The notes under the pieces are model-generated. The model was given only the letters and a program-made list of their open reading frames with translations. It searched no databases and was not told the origin of the DNA. Positions 1 through 7,595 of a stretch of 64,000 bases of DNA are shown here, one piece after another. Within the stretch, counting starts at the first letter, position 1. Each line of letters begins with the position of its first letter. Origin of the DNA: Myroides phaeus. Its GTDB lineage: Bacteria; Bacteroidota; Bacteroidia; Flavobacteriales; Flavobacteriaceae. The stretch is from contig NZ_FNDQ01000003.1 in assembly GCF_900099675.1 (NCBI RefSeq), positions 1 through 64,000 of the forward strand, written 5' to 3'. The position numbers were made by a program, and so were the translations under genes.

Positions 1-225
1 ATGCAGTTTTACTGATTTCCCACGTAATGGAAAATCTTCGATGGTAGTCATAGGATAAAATCCTTTGGAAACTAATTGTCTATCTGGAAGTTGATGACCA
101 TAATCGTTTTTTTCTTCGAAGTAAATATCTAAACGACTATTTAATTCTTCAACTTTTGTAATATTGAAATGCTCTACCAAGTACTCAGGTAGGATTAGTT
201 TTAGTATTTCTTTGCTATCCATCAT
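1..225 (-). CDS. ISAon1-type transposase, N-terminal region protein (partial, cut by window edge)
   Basis: The minus strand is open from an ATG at 225 to the window edge, giving 75 residues with no stop. The translation starts MMDSKEILKLILPEYLVEHF and contains a YFEEK motif, QLVSKGF and IEDFPLRGK, which is the layout of the short N-terminal ORF of ISAon1-type insertion sequences of Bacteroidota; in these elements the catalytic part lies in a second ORF further along, here outside the window. A second in-frame ATG follows at once (220-222). A TATATTTG box ends only 4 nt upstream of the start codon. Family assignment is from recognising the conserved block; the catalytic domain, the far terminal repeat and intactness cannot be judged. 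Confidence 0.75.
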   Translation of the reverse strand, partial: MMDSKEILKLILPEYLVEHFNITKVEELNSRLDIYFEEKNDYGHQLPDRQLVSKGFYPMTTIEDFPLRGKSVKLH

Positions 226-229
226 GATG

Positions 230-260
230 CAAATATATTATTTTACAACTTCCTCCCCAA
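230..260 (-). promoter_or_regulatory. Putative promoter of the transposase gene
   Basis: On the minus strand TATATTTG (230-237) fits the Bacteroidota -7 box TAnnTTTG, and a TTG lies 20 nt further upstream (258-260). The box ends 4 nt before the ATG at 225, so a transcript would have almost no leader. Confidence 0.45.
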
Positions 261-393
261 CTTTTGTGCTTGATCCATAGTGATGAATATAGTGCAAAAA
301 GCTCAGCCAATCTGTATCTGAAAAAATCACTATTTCCAACTCCTCTGAATCAGCTCTGAAAAAAGAACTAAAATAATATTTCCATAAATCAGA
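238..393 (-). pseudogene. Possible decayed ORF fragment, 51 codons without a start
   Basis: Reading the minus strand, a frame is open from 393 to a TAA at 238-240, just upstream of the transposase gene, and translates to a protein-like stretch including SEELEIVIFSDTDWLSFLHY. A TAG closes it upstream (394-396) and there is no ATG in frame. It may be the 3' remnant of a gene disrupted near the insertion sequence, or a chance open frame. I do not recognise the sequence. Confidence 0.22.
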
Positions 394-646
394 CTACGCT
401 CTTCATCAAAAAACTCACATTCCTTACCACCTTGTTAAACTAAATAATACAAGTTGAATACTCATATCTTAATGCCCCACCTATTCCCTTCTGTTGCAAT
501 AATATTTTATCCAATACACCATTGCAAAATAGATACTATACAGAATTAAAATAAAAAAACACTCTATTTACAAAACATAAAATACTCAATACCAGACACA
601 AGAAATAAAATACAATAAAAACCCCAAATTTTATTGTATCTACCTA
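394..646. other. Non-coding AT-rich region with one inverted repeat
   Basis: No convincing gene on either strand. The only clear structure is an inverted repeat at 611-638: TACAATAAAA pairs with TTTTATTGTA across an 8-nt A/C-rich loop, about 10 nt upstream of the -33 box of the tRNA-Leu promoter. It could be a leftover terminator or an operator. Confidence 0.4.
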
Positions 647-676
647 TTGCAGAATACATATTTTACGCTATATTTG
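647..676 (+). promoter_or_regulatory. Promoter of tRNA-Leu
   Basis: TTGC at 647-650 and TATATTTG at 669-676 are separated by 18 nt, a good match to the -33/-7 arrangement of the Bacteroidota primary sigma factor. The tRNA begins about 43 nt after the box. Confidence 0.7.
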
Positions 677-718
677 CACTCGCAATACGGAAGTAATTAG
701 TGTTGCAAACCAAATGAA

Positions 719-804
719 GCTCGGGTGGTGGAAGTGGTAGACACGCTGGACTTAAAATCCAGTGAGCAGTAATGTTCGTGCGGGTTCAAGTCCCGCTCCG
801 AGTA
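719..804 (+). tRNA. tRNA-Leu (anticodon UAA)
   Basis: The 86-nt sequence folds as a class II tRNA. The acceptor stem GCTCGGG pairs with TCCGAGT (with a G-U at the first pair). The anticodon stem CTGGA/TCCAG encloses the loop CTTAAAA, giving anticodon TAA at 753-755, which reads UUA. A long variable arm follows, and the T arm GCGGG-TTCAAGT-CCCGC is complete. The discriminator base is A; CCA is not encoded. A terminator follows directly, so it is a single-gene unit. Confidence 0.95.
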
Positions 805-805
805 C

Positions 806-840
806 AAAAGTTCTAAACTAACGTTTAGAACTTTTTTTTT
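806..840 (+). terminator. Terminator of tRNA-Leu
   Basis: A perfect 13-bp stem (806-818 with 823-835, loop TAAC) runs into a T tract ending at 840. It begins 2 nt after the tRNA. Confidence 0.9.
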
Positions 841-908
841 GCACTATTATTAAGTTTCTTAGTCCCAAGATAAGTTAGCAATCAATAAAACTAACGTAAA
901 TTCGAAAA

Positions 909-2648
909 ATGAAAAAGTCCCTATCTAATCTTCATTTTATAACATTATTACTGATAAGCATTAGTTTTATTGTACTCACCTCTTGCGCCAAAGAAAACAG
1001 CAATACACCTCCTTTTGAAGAGGATACAATTGCTAAAGATTTACAAATTAAAGCAGATTCCTTATACAACCTAAATCAACTAAAAAGCGCTTTTCATAGC
1101 TACCTGGATTCTAATCTTAGATTTAAAAAGCAAAAGGACTCCCCTAACATCACTTATAACAATTTAAAAATAGCCTCAATATACCTAATAATTGGCGATC
1201 CAAATAGTGCACAAGAAGTTGTAACCAACGAATTGAGGTACATCAGTGAAGGTCCAAATACATATCGCTTTTACGTTTATTCAATATTATCTATTTGTTA
1301 TTCTGAATTAGAAGACTATGAAGCTTCCATTGCTTATAACAACCTCTCTCTTGAATTAGCTTCATCCGATTATGAAGTCAAAATGATTGAAAACAACAAT
1401 GCTTTAAATTACATTAAACTACAACAATATGAGAAAGCTATCCTTTCTCTACAAGCCATTTTAGATAGTAAAGCTTTTGAAGGACATTCAGGAGAAGAAG
1501 CACGTGTATTAAACAATTTAGGACAAGCAAAGTTCCTATTAAATAACAATGAAGGACTTGAAGAACTTAAACGAGCTTTGGCTTTAAGACTACCTACAAA
1601 TCTTCCAGATGACTTATTTTGGAGTTACGTCAACTTAAGTGAGTACTACCAAGCCCATGATAAAAATATAGGTAAACAATATGCTCAAAAAGCATTTGAC
1701 ATTGCACGTGATTTTGAAAACAAAAATCAGAAATTAATTGCTCTTGAATACCTGATCAAAAACGAAGACTATAATCCCTATAACAAATACACGAATATTG
1801 ACTATATAAATCTATCAAAACAAATAACAACTGAAAATCAACAAGCAAAAAATCAATATGCTAAAGTTAGATATGACTTTGATAAACATTCACGTGAAAA
1901 TGCAAAACTGAGATACGACTTACAACAAACTGAAATAACGGTTACGAAGCAATACAATGTTATCTTGCTTATTTTTCTTTTTATAATCATTAGTGCTTCT
2001 ATATTTGGACTCATTTATAAACAATTAAAAAGAAGACACAAAAAAGAAAAATTAGAACAAGTTTATATCACTGAAACTACAATTGCTAAAAAAATACATG
2101 ACGAACTTGCTAATGATGTGTTTAACGTACTTACACTTTCTCAAAACTTTAAACTTGATACTGAAAAAACAAAAAACCATTTAATTAATGACTTGGAACT
2201 TATCTATAAAAAAGCTCGTAATATCTCCTTACAGCATAGTTCTATTAGTACGGGTACAAAGTTTAAAGAGCATCTTACAAACCTATTTAACGAATACAAT
2301 ACAGCTGCTTGTAGAATTATAATTACAGGTTTAGATAAGTTTGATTTTGATCAATTAGACAAAACTCAAAAAATAACTTTGTATAGAGTTATTCAAGAAC
2401 TACTTGTCAATATGAAGAAACACAGTATGGCAACCTTAGTTGTTTTCAAATTTGAAGATTTAAAAAACAAAATAACCCTCTTTTACTCTGACAACGGAAT
2501 TGGCATCATTCAAAAAGAAATCATCTCTAAAAATGGTTTATCGAATATGGAAAACCGCATCAAAAATATAAACGGAACAATTACATTTGATAATGAGAAT
2601 AAATTAGGTGTAAAATATTTCATACAATTACCCAAAAGTTATGATTAA
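909..2648 (+). CDS. TPR-containing sensor histidine kinase with lipoprotein-type N-terminus
   Basis: Predicted two-component sensor of the HisKA_3/DesK-NarX type. Residues 1-26 look like a lipoprotein signal with an LTSC lipobox (Cys26). Residues about 50-310 are helical TPR-like repeats expected in the periplasm, followed by a short coiled coil and one membrane helix (about 347-372). The cytoplasmic part has the phospho-acceptor box KKIHDELAND (His397), the ATP-binding N box around NMKKHS, and the DNGIGI motif (Asp528). Its 3' end overlaps the response regulator gene by 8 nt, so the two are translationally coupled and almost certainly partners. The ligand is unknown. TPR-HK plus LuxR-type regulator pairs are common in Flavobacteriia; an N-terminal lipobox on a histidine kinase is less usual. 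Confidence 0.85.
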   Translation: MKKSLSNLHFITLLLISISFIVLTSCAKENSNTPPFEEDTIAKDLQIKADSLYNLNQLKSAFHSYLDSNLRFKKQKDSPNITYNNLKIASIYLIIGDPNSAQEVVTNELRYISEGPNTYRFYVYSILSICYSELEDYEASIAYNNLSLELASSDYEVKMIENNNALNYIKLQQYEKAILSLQAILDSKAFEGHSGEEARVLNNLGQAKFLLNNNEGLEELKRALALRLPTNLPDDLFWSYVNLSEYYQAHDKNIGKQYAQKAFDIARDFENKNQKLIALEYLIKNEDYNPYNKYTNIDYINLSKQITTENQQAKNQYAKVRYDFDKHSRENAKLRYDLQQTEITVTKQYNVILLIFLFIIISASIFGLIYKQLKRRHKKEKLEQVYITETTIAKKIHDELANDVFNVLTLSQNFKLDTEKTKNHLINDLELIYKKARNISLQHSSISTGTKFKEHLTNLFNEYNTAACRIIITGLDKFDFDQLDKTQKITLYRVIQELLVNMKKHSMATLVVFKFEDLKNKITLFYSDNGIGIIQKEIISKNGLSNMENRIKNINGTITFDNENKLGVKYFIQLPKSYD

Positions 2649-3312
2649 AAAAATTCTTGTAGTTGAAGACTACGACAGTATAAATGTTGGAATTGTAACT
2701 GCTTTATCTGAACAAACAAATGCAGAAATTTACAGTACTAAATACTGTGATGATGCTTGGTTAAAAATACAGAGTGCAGAACACAACAATTCTCCTTTCG
2801 ACTTAATTATCTCTGATTTGTCCTTTGAACAAGATCACAGAGAAACCAAACTACACGGAGGAATTGATTTAATTAGACAAGTAAAACAATGCTACCCTAA
2901 AATAAAAATTATCGTTTATTCAATTGAAAACAGATATATTGAAATCAACGACTTATTAGAACATTTACAAGTAAATGCTTTTATCAGTAAAGGAAGAAAT
3001 AGTATCAAAGAATTAGTAGAAGCTATTAATTACATTCAAAAAGATACAAATGTACCTTATTTATCAGCAGAGATATTTGAAGTAAAAAACAACCCTACTT
3101 CTCTTATTTTACAAGATGAAGATTTAGCAATTCTAAAATTACTTTCAGAAGGATATTCTCAAAGTGAAATGGGCAATAAACTAAAAGAAGATGAACTCTG
3201 TATTTCCAGTAAGAGTAGTATAGAGAAACGCATAAGTAAATTGAGAATTTCTTTAAACGCTAAAAATGCAACTCACTTAGTTAGCATTGCAAAAGACATG
3301 GGAATTATTTGA
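2641..3312 (+). CDS. Response regulator, receiver domain plus LuxR-type HTH
   Basis: DNA-binding partner of the upstream kinase. The receiver domain (about 1-130) keeps the acidic pair Glu9/Asp10, the phospho-acceptor Asp59 in FDLIISDLSF, Ser94 and the conserved Lys117 in FISKG, so phosphorylation should be intact. Residues about 155-223 form a LuxR/NarL-like helix-turn-helix (ILKLLSEGYSQSEMGNKL...), somewhat divergent, with an insertion DELCISSKSS before the recognition helix. It starts inside the last codons of the kinase gene. Targets cannot be read from the sequence; the small lipoprotein downstream has its own promoter-like box. Confidence 0.88.
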   Translation: MIKKILVVEDYDSINVGIVTALSEQTNAEIYSTKYCDDAWLKIQSAEHNNSPFDLIISDLSFEQDHRETKLHGGIDLIRQVKQCYPKIKIIVYSIENRYIEINDLLEHLQVNAFISKGRNSIKELVEAINYIQKDTNVPYLSAEIFEVKNNPTSLILQDEDLAILKLLSEGYSQSEMGNKLKEDELCISSKSSIEKRISKLRISLNAKNATHLVSIAKDMGII

Positions 3313-3375
3313 AACAAAATGACATAAAGTATCAACTAATAAGGTTTCCCGTAAAGGACACTTAATGTCAATAGG

Positions 3376-3383
3376 TATCTTTG
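3376..3383 (+). promoter_or_regulatory. -7 box upstream of the small lipoprotein gene
   Basis: TATCTTTG matches TAnnTTTG and lies 27 nt before the ATG at 3411. I see no convincing -33 box. Confidence 0.45.
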
Positions 3384-3410
3384 TAAACGGAAAAGTTACA
3401 AGTTTTTAAT

Positions 3411-3749
3411 ATGTTCAGAATGATTACCTCTCTAATCGTGTTATTAGGGATAAGTATTAGTTGTGGTAGGCATCATAACGATAAAGAATACGAAAAAACA
3501 CATAATCTTGATATACCTAAAATCAATTTAGACGCCTGTTTAGAGACTTACAACGAATACGTGAACAAATACCCTGTTTTATTCCAAAAAGCCCTCTATG
3601 GTGATAAAAAAGCATTAAAAGAATACTCAGATTTAATGCTATCTATTGCTAAAATAGAAAACAAGATTAATGAGTTATCAAATGCTCACGAATTGCCTTA
3701 TCGACAATTTAAAAAATATAAGGAGCTAAAAAGTAAATTAACTCCATAA
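3411..3749 (+). CDS. Small predicted lipoprotein, function unknown
   Basis: A 112-residue protein. It begins with a hydrophobic signal followed by SISCGRHH, which fits a lipobox with Cys18, so it should be a lipid-anchored periplasmic or outer-membrane protein. The mature part is highly charged and helical, with NKYPVLFQKALYGDKKALKE in the middle. I recognise no domain. It follows the two-component genes after about 100 nt with a separate -7 box, so it could be a target of that system, but this is only positional. It ends at a strong terminator shared with clpX. Confidence 0.6.
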   Translation: MFRMITSLIVLLGISISCGRHHNDKEYEKTHNLDIPKINLDACLETYNEYVNKYPVLFQKALYGDKKALKEYSDLMLSIAKIENKINELSNAHELPYRQFKKYKELKSKLTP

Positions 3750-3750
3750 A

Positions 3751-3783
3751 AAAAAGCAGAAGATAAATATCTTCTGCTTTTTT
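3751..3783. terminator. Bidirectional terminator between lipoprotein gene and clpX
   Basis: The stem AGCAGAAGAT/ATCTTCTGCT (3755-3764 with 3769-3778) is flanked by an A tract and a T tract, so it can end transcription from both converging genes. Confidence 0.9.
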
Positions 3784-3787
3784 AGTA

Positions 3788-5029
3788 TTAAGATGCAGCC
3801 TCAAGGCGTTGCAATAAATTCTTGTTTAAGGCGTGTTCTGTATATTCTTTATCAACATTCAGTTCTTTCACCTCATCTTTACTTGGCAACTCATACATTG
3901 CATCCGTTAAGATTGCTTCACAAAGAGATCTCAATCCACGAGCACCTAATTTATATTCTAAAGCTTTGTCTACAATATAATCTAAAGCATCTTCTGTAAT
4001 AGTAAATTTAATACCATCCATTTCGAATAACTTCTCATACTGTTTAATCAAAGCATTCTTAGGCTCTGTCAGAATTGCTCTTAGCGTTTTACGATCCAAT
4101 GGATCCATATGAGTCAACACAGGTAAACGTCCAATAATTTCAGGAATTAAACCATAGTCTTTAATATCTTTTGGAATAATGTACTGCATTAAATTGGTAC
4201 GATCTACTTGATCAACTTCTTTAGCAGAACTATACCCTACTGCTTGGAAGTTTAAACGTTTTGAAATAATTCTCTCAATACCGTCAAATGCTCCACCTGC
4301 AACAAATAAGATATTCTTTGTATTTACTTCAATGAACTTTTGGTCAGGGTGCTTTCTTCCTCCTTTAGGCGGAACATTAACAACACTTCCTTCCAACAAT
4401 TTCAATAAAGCTTGTTGCACCCCTTCACCAGACACATCACGTGTAATAGAAGGATTGTCGCTTTTACGTGCAATTTTATCGATCTCATCAATAAAAATAA
4501 TACCACGTTCAGCTTTCTCAACATCGTAATCTGCAGCTTGTAAAAGTTTAGTCAAAATACCTTCAACGTCTTCTCCTACATACCCTGCTTCTGTAAGTAC
4601 TGTTGCATCAACAATTGCCAATGGTACGTTCAACATACGTGCAATAGTTTTTGCCACTAATGTTTTACCTGTCCCCGTTTGACCAACCATTAAGATGTTA
4701 CTCTTCTCTATTTCGATGTCTTGATCTTCGTTATTTAATTCCTGTAATAAACGTTTATAGTGATTATATACAGCAACAGCCATAACTTTTTTAGTTTGGT
4801 CTTGACCTATAACATATTCGTCTAAGAAAGCTCTAATTTCCATAGGCTTTTTCAACAATAGATCACTTGAAATAGCCTCAAGCTCTTTCGCATCATTCTC
4901 TTCTAAAATGATATCATAAGCTTGCTCTACACAACGATCACAAATATGAGCATCAATACCAGCTATAAGAATATTCGTTTCTGCTTTTGGACGACCGCAA
5001 AACGAACATCTCTTTTCATCCTTTGCCAT
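3788..5029 (-). CDS. clpX: ClpX, ATP-dependent Clp protease unfoldase subunit
   Basis: AAA+ unfoldase that recognises substrates and feeds them to ClpP in the cytoplasm. The N-terminal zinc-binding domain carries Cys8, Cys11, Cys30 and Cys33. Walker A is GQTGTGKT (116-123), the pore loop GYVG is at 149-152, and Walker B IIFIDE is at 177-182. [18 protein letters not shown] and the [13 protein letters not shown] block are typical of ClpX. At 413 residues it has the usual family length. It lies 6 nt downstream of clpP, forming the standard clpP-clpX operon, and ends at a bidirectional terminator. Confidence 0.98.
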   Translation of the reverse strand: MAKDEKRCSFCGRPKAETNILIAGIDAHICDRCVEQAYDIILEENDAKELEAISSDLLLKKPMEIRAFLDEYVIGQDQTKKVMAVAVYNHYKRLLQELNNEDQDIEIEKSNILMVGQTGTGKTLVAKTIARMLNVPLAIVDATVLTEAGYVGEDVEGILTKLLQAADYDVEKAERGIIFIDEIDKIARKSDNPSITRDVSGEGVQQALLKLLEGSVVNVPPKGGRKHPDQKFIEVNTKNILFVAGGAFDGIERIISKRLNFQAVGYSSAKEVDQVDRTNLMQYIIPKDIKDYGLIPEIIGRLPVLTHMDPLDRKTLRAILTEPKNALIKQYEKLFEMDGIKFTITEDALDYIVDKALEYKLGARGLRSLCEAILTDAMYELPSKDEVKELNVDKEYTEHALNKNLLQRLEAAS

Positions 5030-5035
5030 AAATAA

Positions 5036-5707
5036 TTATTCTCTTATTAATACCTCATCAATCATTCCGTACTCTTTAGCTTCTTGTGCTATCATCCAAT
5101 AGTCACGGTCGCTATCATGGTGTACTTTTTCCATTGATTGACCAGAGTGCTTAGAAATAATTTGGTATAATTCGTCTTTCAACTTCATAATCTCTCTTGC
5201 TGTAATCTCGATATCTGAAGCTTGACCTTGCGCACCTCCAAGTGGTTGGTGAATCATAACTCTTGAGTGTGGTAATGCAGATCTTTTCCCTTCCGCACCA
5301 GCACATAACAATACAGCTCCCATAGAAGCAGCCATACCTGTACAAATAGTAGCTACATCAGGTTTAATAAACTGCATAGTATCATAAATACCTAAACCAG
5401 CGTAAACACCTCCTCCAGGAGAATTTACATAAATACTAATATCTTTTTCGTTATCAACACTTGCTAAGAATAACAACTGCGCTTGAATAATATTAGCAAC
5501 ATAATCATCAATCCCTGTTCCTAAAAAGATAATTCTATCCATCATCAAACGAGAAAAAACATCCATAGAAGCTACGTTCATTTGTCTCTCTTCAATGATA
5601 TATGGAGTCATACTACTTACAATTTTATCGTAGTACATACTATTTATACCGTGATGCTTAGTAGCATACTTTTGAAACTCTTTACCTATATCCATATGAT
5701 AATTCAA
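5036..5707 (-). CDS. clpP: ClpP, ATP-dependent Clp protease proteolytic subunit
   Basis: Serine peptidase of the Clp complex. The catalytic triad is visible: Ser128 in GMAASMG, His153 in MIHQPLG and Asp202 in [22 protein letters not shown] forms the conserved glycine-rich block. The product is 223 residues; a second ATG at residue 5 (MDIGKEF) is an alternative start. The first ~30 residues are probably a propeptide. The gene is first of the clpPX operon, separated from tig by that gene's terminator; I could not find a clear promoter box in the short gap. Confidence 0.98.
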   Translation of the reverse strand: MNYHMDIGKEFQKYATKHHGINSMYYDKIVSSMTPYIIEERQMNVASMDVFSRLMMDRIIFLGTGIDDYVANIIQAQLLFLASVDNEKDISIYVNSPGGGVYAGLGIYDTMQFIKPDVATICTGMAASMGAVLLCAGAEGKRSALPHSRVMIHQPLGGAQGQASDIEITAREIMKLKDELYQIISKHSGQSMEKVHHDSDRDYWMIAQEAKEYGMIDEVLIRE

Positions 5708-5730
5708 TTTTTTTTGATTTCTAAATATAA

Positions 5731-5766
5731 AAAAAATAAGCGTCTTTCCTTAACAGAAAGACGCTC
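5731..5766 (-). terminator. Terminator of tig
   Basis: A perfect 10-bp stem (AGCGTCTTTC at 5739-5748 with GAAAGACGCT at 5756-5765), followed on the minus strand by a run of T. It separates tig from clpP. Confidence 0.85.
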
Positions 5767-5791
5767 AAATATACTTATTTTTTTCCGGATA

Positions 5792-7114
5792 TTATTCTCC
5801 GTACATTTCCTTAACGAAATCTTTGTAAGAAACTTCTTTAACCTCAGCTTTAACTTTTTCGTTGAATAAAGCTAACATTTTGTCGTTCATCAATTGCTCA
5901 GAAATACGTTTAACCTCTTCTTGGTTAGACATAACTCTTGCAACGATATCTTCAACCATTTTATCGTCTGGTTCAGCTTGTCCGAATTGAGCCATTTGAT
6001 CTTTGATTAACTTAACAGTAAATGCTTTTACTTCATCAAAGTTTAATTGTAACTCATATTGAGACATTACTTTTCCTTCAACTAATTGGAAACGTAAACC
6101 TTGCTCAGACTTAGCGTACTCAGCAGCAGCTTCTTCAGCAGTCATTCTTGTTTCACCTGCAGTTTCTAACCATCTTGTTAAGAATTCAGCTGGTAAATCA
6201 AATTTAGTATTAGCTAATAAAGACTCATAAACATCGTTTACAAATTTTTGATCAGCTTGACCTGCGAATTGTTTCTCAGCGTCTTCTTTGATTTTTTCTT
6301 TTAATTGCTCAACAGATGTTACAACACCTTCTCCGAACAATTTGTCGAATAATTCTTGGTTTAATTCAGCTTTCTCAGTTTCGTTGATTTCTTGAATAGT
6401 AAATACTACGTCAATTTCTAAACCGTGAACAGCATCGTGGTCAACACCTAAGTGCTCCATAAGTTTGTGATCATCTTCAAATAATCCTTTAGTACTTACA
6501 GTAACTTGCTCACCAACTTTTTTATTTAAAAATTTCTTTTGGTTTGTTTTAGTTCTGAACGCTTCAACAGCTACTTTAGTTTCTTTGTTAATTCCAGCTT
6601 CTTCGTTAGTAAATGTACCTACTAATTCTGAAGTTTCTTCAACAGCTTCTTTAGAAACTAACTTTCCATATTGTTTTTGGATAAACTCAACTTGCTCGTC
6701 TAACATTGCGTCATCTGCAACAACTTTGAATTTAGTAACGTTTACACCTTCTAAGTCAACAGTGAACTCAGGAGCCAATCCTAATTCAAAATCAAATTTT
6801 AATACATCAGCATCCCAGTCAAAATTTTCATTGTCCACTGGTAATGGATTTCCTAAAATATCTAATTTTTCATCTACAAGATAGTTTCCTAATTTCTCTT
6901 GCAAAATTTTGTTCACTTCTTCGAACAATACTGCTTTACCGTATTGTTTAAGAATTAAACTCATTGGTACTGCACCTTTTCTAAATCCTGGAACGCTTGC
7001 GTTCTTTTTGTAGTTAGATAAAACATTATCTACATTACCTTGATAATCTTCTTTTGCAAGCTCAATAGTTACGATTGCATTAAGAGCATCTACATTATTT
7101 CTTGTAATATTCAT
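5792..7114 (-). CDS. tig: Trigger factor, ribosome-associated chaperone
   Basis: Chaperone that docks at the ribosome exit tunnel and shields nascent chains. The ribosome-binding signature GFRKG (residues 43-47, in VPGFRKGAVPMSLILKQYG) and the C-terminal helical arms (about 260-440) are present. The middle domain, which in Escherichia coli is an FKBP prolyl isomerase, is poorly conserved here: the GxxFEG and PGFE-type active-site blocks are not recognisable, so isomerase activity is doubtful. At 440 residues the length is normal. It sits upstream of clpPX in the same direction but ends with its own terminator, and a long palindrome overlaps its promoter. Confidence 0.93.
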   Translation of the reverse strand: MNITRNNVDALNAIVTIELAKEDYQGNVDNVLSNYKKNASVPGFRKGAVPMSLILKQYGKAVLFEEVNKILQEKLGNYLVDEKLDILGNPLPVDNENFDWDADVLKFDFELGLAPEFTVDLEGVNVTKFKVVADDAMLDEQVEFIQKQYGKLVSKEAVEETSELVGTFTNEEAGINKETKVAVEAFRTKTNQKKFLNKKVGEQVTVSTKGLFEDDHKLMEHLGVDHDAVHGLEIDVVFTIQEINETEKAELNQELFDKLFGEGVVTSVEQLKEKIKEDAEKQFAGQADQKFVNDVYESLLANTKFDLPAEFLTRWLETAGETRMTAEEAAAEYAKSEQGLRFQLVEGKVMSQYELQLNFDEVKAFTVKLIKDQMAQFGQAEPDDKMVEDIVARVMSNQEEVKRISEQLMNDKMLALFNEKVKAEVKEVSYKDFVKEMYGE

Positions 7115-7137
7115 TTTTGATGTATTTACATATAAAA

Positions 7138-7176
7138 TTGGGTTGCAAAAATAAATTATTTTTACAACCCAACCAA
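7138..7176 (-). promoter_or_regulatory. tig promoter within a 35-bp palindrome
   Basis: On the minus strand TATTTTTG (7146-7153) is a -7 box and TTG (7174-7176) a -33 box, spacer 20 nt; the start codon is 32 nt away. The whole of 7138-7172 is an almost perfect palindrome (17-nt arms around one base, one G-U on the minus-strand RNA). It may serve as the terminator of the upstream holin-like gene, as an operator, or both. Confidence 0.6.
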
Positions 7177-7210
7177 GTTTTTAAGTAATTGTATTTCAAC
7201 TATTAATTTT

Positions 7211-7567
7211 TTATCTTCTTTGCGGCTCGCCTTTTTGAAGGAAGCCATTTACTATTGATTGACAGAAAGTCAATACTACACTAAATAAAAGTGCGTACCA
7301 AAAATTATCAACAGTAAATTCTTTCACAAAATAAGCACTCAATTGAATAATCACTGCATTGATAACTAATAAAAATAATCCCATTGTTATTACTGTTGCT
7401 GGCAAGGTTAAGAAAACCAGAACTGGTCTTAAAAACATATTTAACAATCCCATAGCAACGGCTACCCATAGCGCTGTTGTCCAACCCGTAACTGCTACTC
7501 CTGGTAATAACCAGCACAAAAACATAACAATAGCAGTCGTTATTAATAATCTAACAATTAGTCCCAT
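7211..7567 (-). CDS. Small four-helix membrane protein, phage-holin superfamily IV-like
   Basis: Integral membrane protein of 118 residues from the ATG at 7567 (MGLIVRLLITTAIVMFLCWL). A frame extension to 7612 exists but would overlap the GDSL gene and begins with a polar stretch, so I prefer 7567. Four hydrophobic helices are visible, with LLNMFLRPVLVFLTLPATVITMG in the centre, the usual pattern of the family annotated as phage holin family protein (DUF360 type) in many bacteria. Despite the name these are chromosomal proteins of unknown role and give no sign of a prophage. It starts 28 nt after the GDSL lipoprotein gene and is probably co-transcribed with it and the FadL-type porin. Confidence 0.75.
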   Translation of the reverse strand: MGLIVRLLITTAIVMFLCWLLPGVAVTGWTTALWVAVAMGLLNMFLRPVLVFLTLPATVITMGLFLLVINAVIIQLSAYFVKEFTVDNFWYALLFSVVLTFCQSIVNGFLQKGEPQRR

Positions 7568-7595
7568 AATATTTTTTTTATAAAAATAAGGAAAA

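Noticed and set aside
343..360. CTCTGAA repeated at an 11-nt distance, as a possible further modular element
   Set aside because: Only two units and no inverted arm; it lies in a stretch better explained by the open minus-strand frame.
4332..4529. Antisense ORFs inside clpX and other long genes
   Set aside because: They are mirror frames of well-supported genes with no own signals.
7211..7567. Holin-like protein as evidence of a prophage
   Set aside because: The family is chromosomal and widespread; no other phage genes are nearby.
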